This document shows positions 63,888 through 64,000 of a stretch of DNA of 64,000 nt, piece by piece; position 1 is the stretch's first letter, and every line of letters begins with the position of its first letter. The position numbers were made by a program, and so were the translations under genes. Source of the DNA: Unio delphinus (Eukaryota > Mollusca > Bivalvia > Unionida > Unionidae). The notes below the pieces were generated by a model. It was not told the origin of the DNA and made no database searches. It was given only the letters and a program-made list of their open reading frames with translations. The stretch spans positions 3,340,001-3,404,000 of the forward strand of contig JAQISU010000114.1 in the NCBI GenBank assembly GCA_029339505.1. Reading direction: 5' to 3'.

Positions 63888-64000
63888 AAGGAAGCATCTT
63901 GGTGACCTGGGTAATGTAGTGAAGGACCCTTTTGGATTAGTGCAGGGAGTCACAAAGGACCTCTTTATGTCCCTGGCTGGCCCTTTCTCCATCCTTGGAA
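63888..64000 (+). CDS. Cu/Zn superoxide dismutase domain, following exon (runs off window)
   Basis: This exon continues the SOD gene at 63194-63384. After the acceptor ATTTTCCAG, the first base completes the split codon (GC plus A, Ala). The frame then reads RKHLGDLGNV, the conserved segment that carries the third zinc His and the zinc-ligand Asp. FMSLAGPFSILG follows, matching the ISL-G-x-x-SIIG segment that normally leads to the last copper His. The frame is open to the last base, and that copper His (in the following R-x-x-V-V-H block) lies beyond the window. The zinc ligands, all visible across the two exons, are intact. Three of the four copper ligands are visible, and the fourth decides whether this is an active enzyme or a SOD-like carrier protein. 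The intervening intron is about 503 bp. Confidence 0.88.

Overview
This window is an AT-rich, repeat-dense piece of an invertebrate nuclear genome with eukaryotic architecture: introns, SINEs, LINEs, LTR retroelements, MITEs, and many micro- and minisatellites. There are no operons, ribosome binding sites or bacterial genes. A lophotrochozoan, most likely a mollusc, fits best. The tRNA-headed SINE families look like ones I associate with molluscan genomes, and the one clear host gene resembles extracellular molluscan Cu/Zn-SOD-domain proteins. The species assignment is inference.

The only convincing host gene is at the far right. Two consecutive exons (63194-63384, and 63888 running off the end) encode the core of a Cu/Zn superoxide dismutase domain on the + strand, with good splice signals and matching phase. 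The earlier exons were not found.

Most of the rest is mobile-element debris. From left to right: SINE-A copies (2.2, 4.6 and 10.1 kb); a 109-bp hAT-type MITE (7.6 kb); a 20-bp CpG-rich minisatellite (8.6-9.3 kb); a 3-kb minisatellite of about 28-bp units (10.3-13.3 kb) abutting a SINE truncated at its tRNA head; a compound microsatellite (17.8-18.5 kb); a LINE 3' end with its (ATT)n tail, then another SINE-A (19.1-20.1 kb); a collapsed Ty3/gypsy element on the minus strand (23.6-26.6 kb) with a related solo LTR on the plus strand (27.4-28.2 kb); a broken protein-primed DNA polymerase B fragment of Polinton/adintovirus type (about 31 kb); a 471-bp hAT-type MITE with a perfect 8-bp target duplication (34 kb); a degenerate LINE (35.9-37.3 kb); SINE-A joined to (GATA)n (38.7-39.0 kb); SINE-B (39.4 kb); an internally deleted LINE RT (40.5-41.0 kb); a longer, dead Ty3/gypsy element (42.8-48.4 kb, minus); SINE-B (49.5 kb); a 36-bp-period repeat (50.1-50.8 kb); two more hAT-type MITEs (52.8 and 53.1 kb); SINEs at 56.6, 58.7 and 61.9 kb; and a LINE tail at 60.1 kb.

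The most notable structural observation is that the 42.8-48.4 kb Ty3/gypsy element has integrase upstream of reverse transcriptase (gag-PR-INT-RT-RH). This is the copia-like pol order of the Gmr1-like group. Both copies are inactivated. I found no evidence of a wholly new functional system. The novel-looking items are element boundaries, microsatellites apparently born inside elements, and minisatellite architecture.
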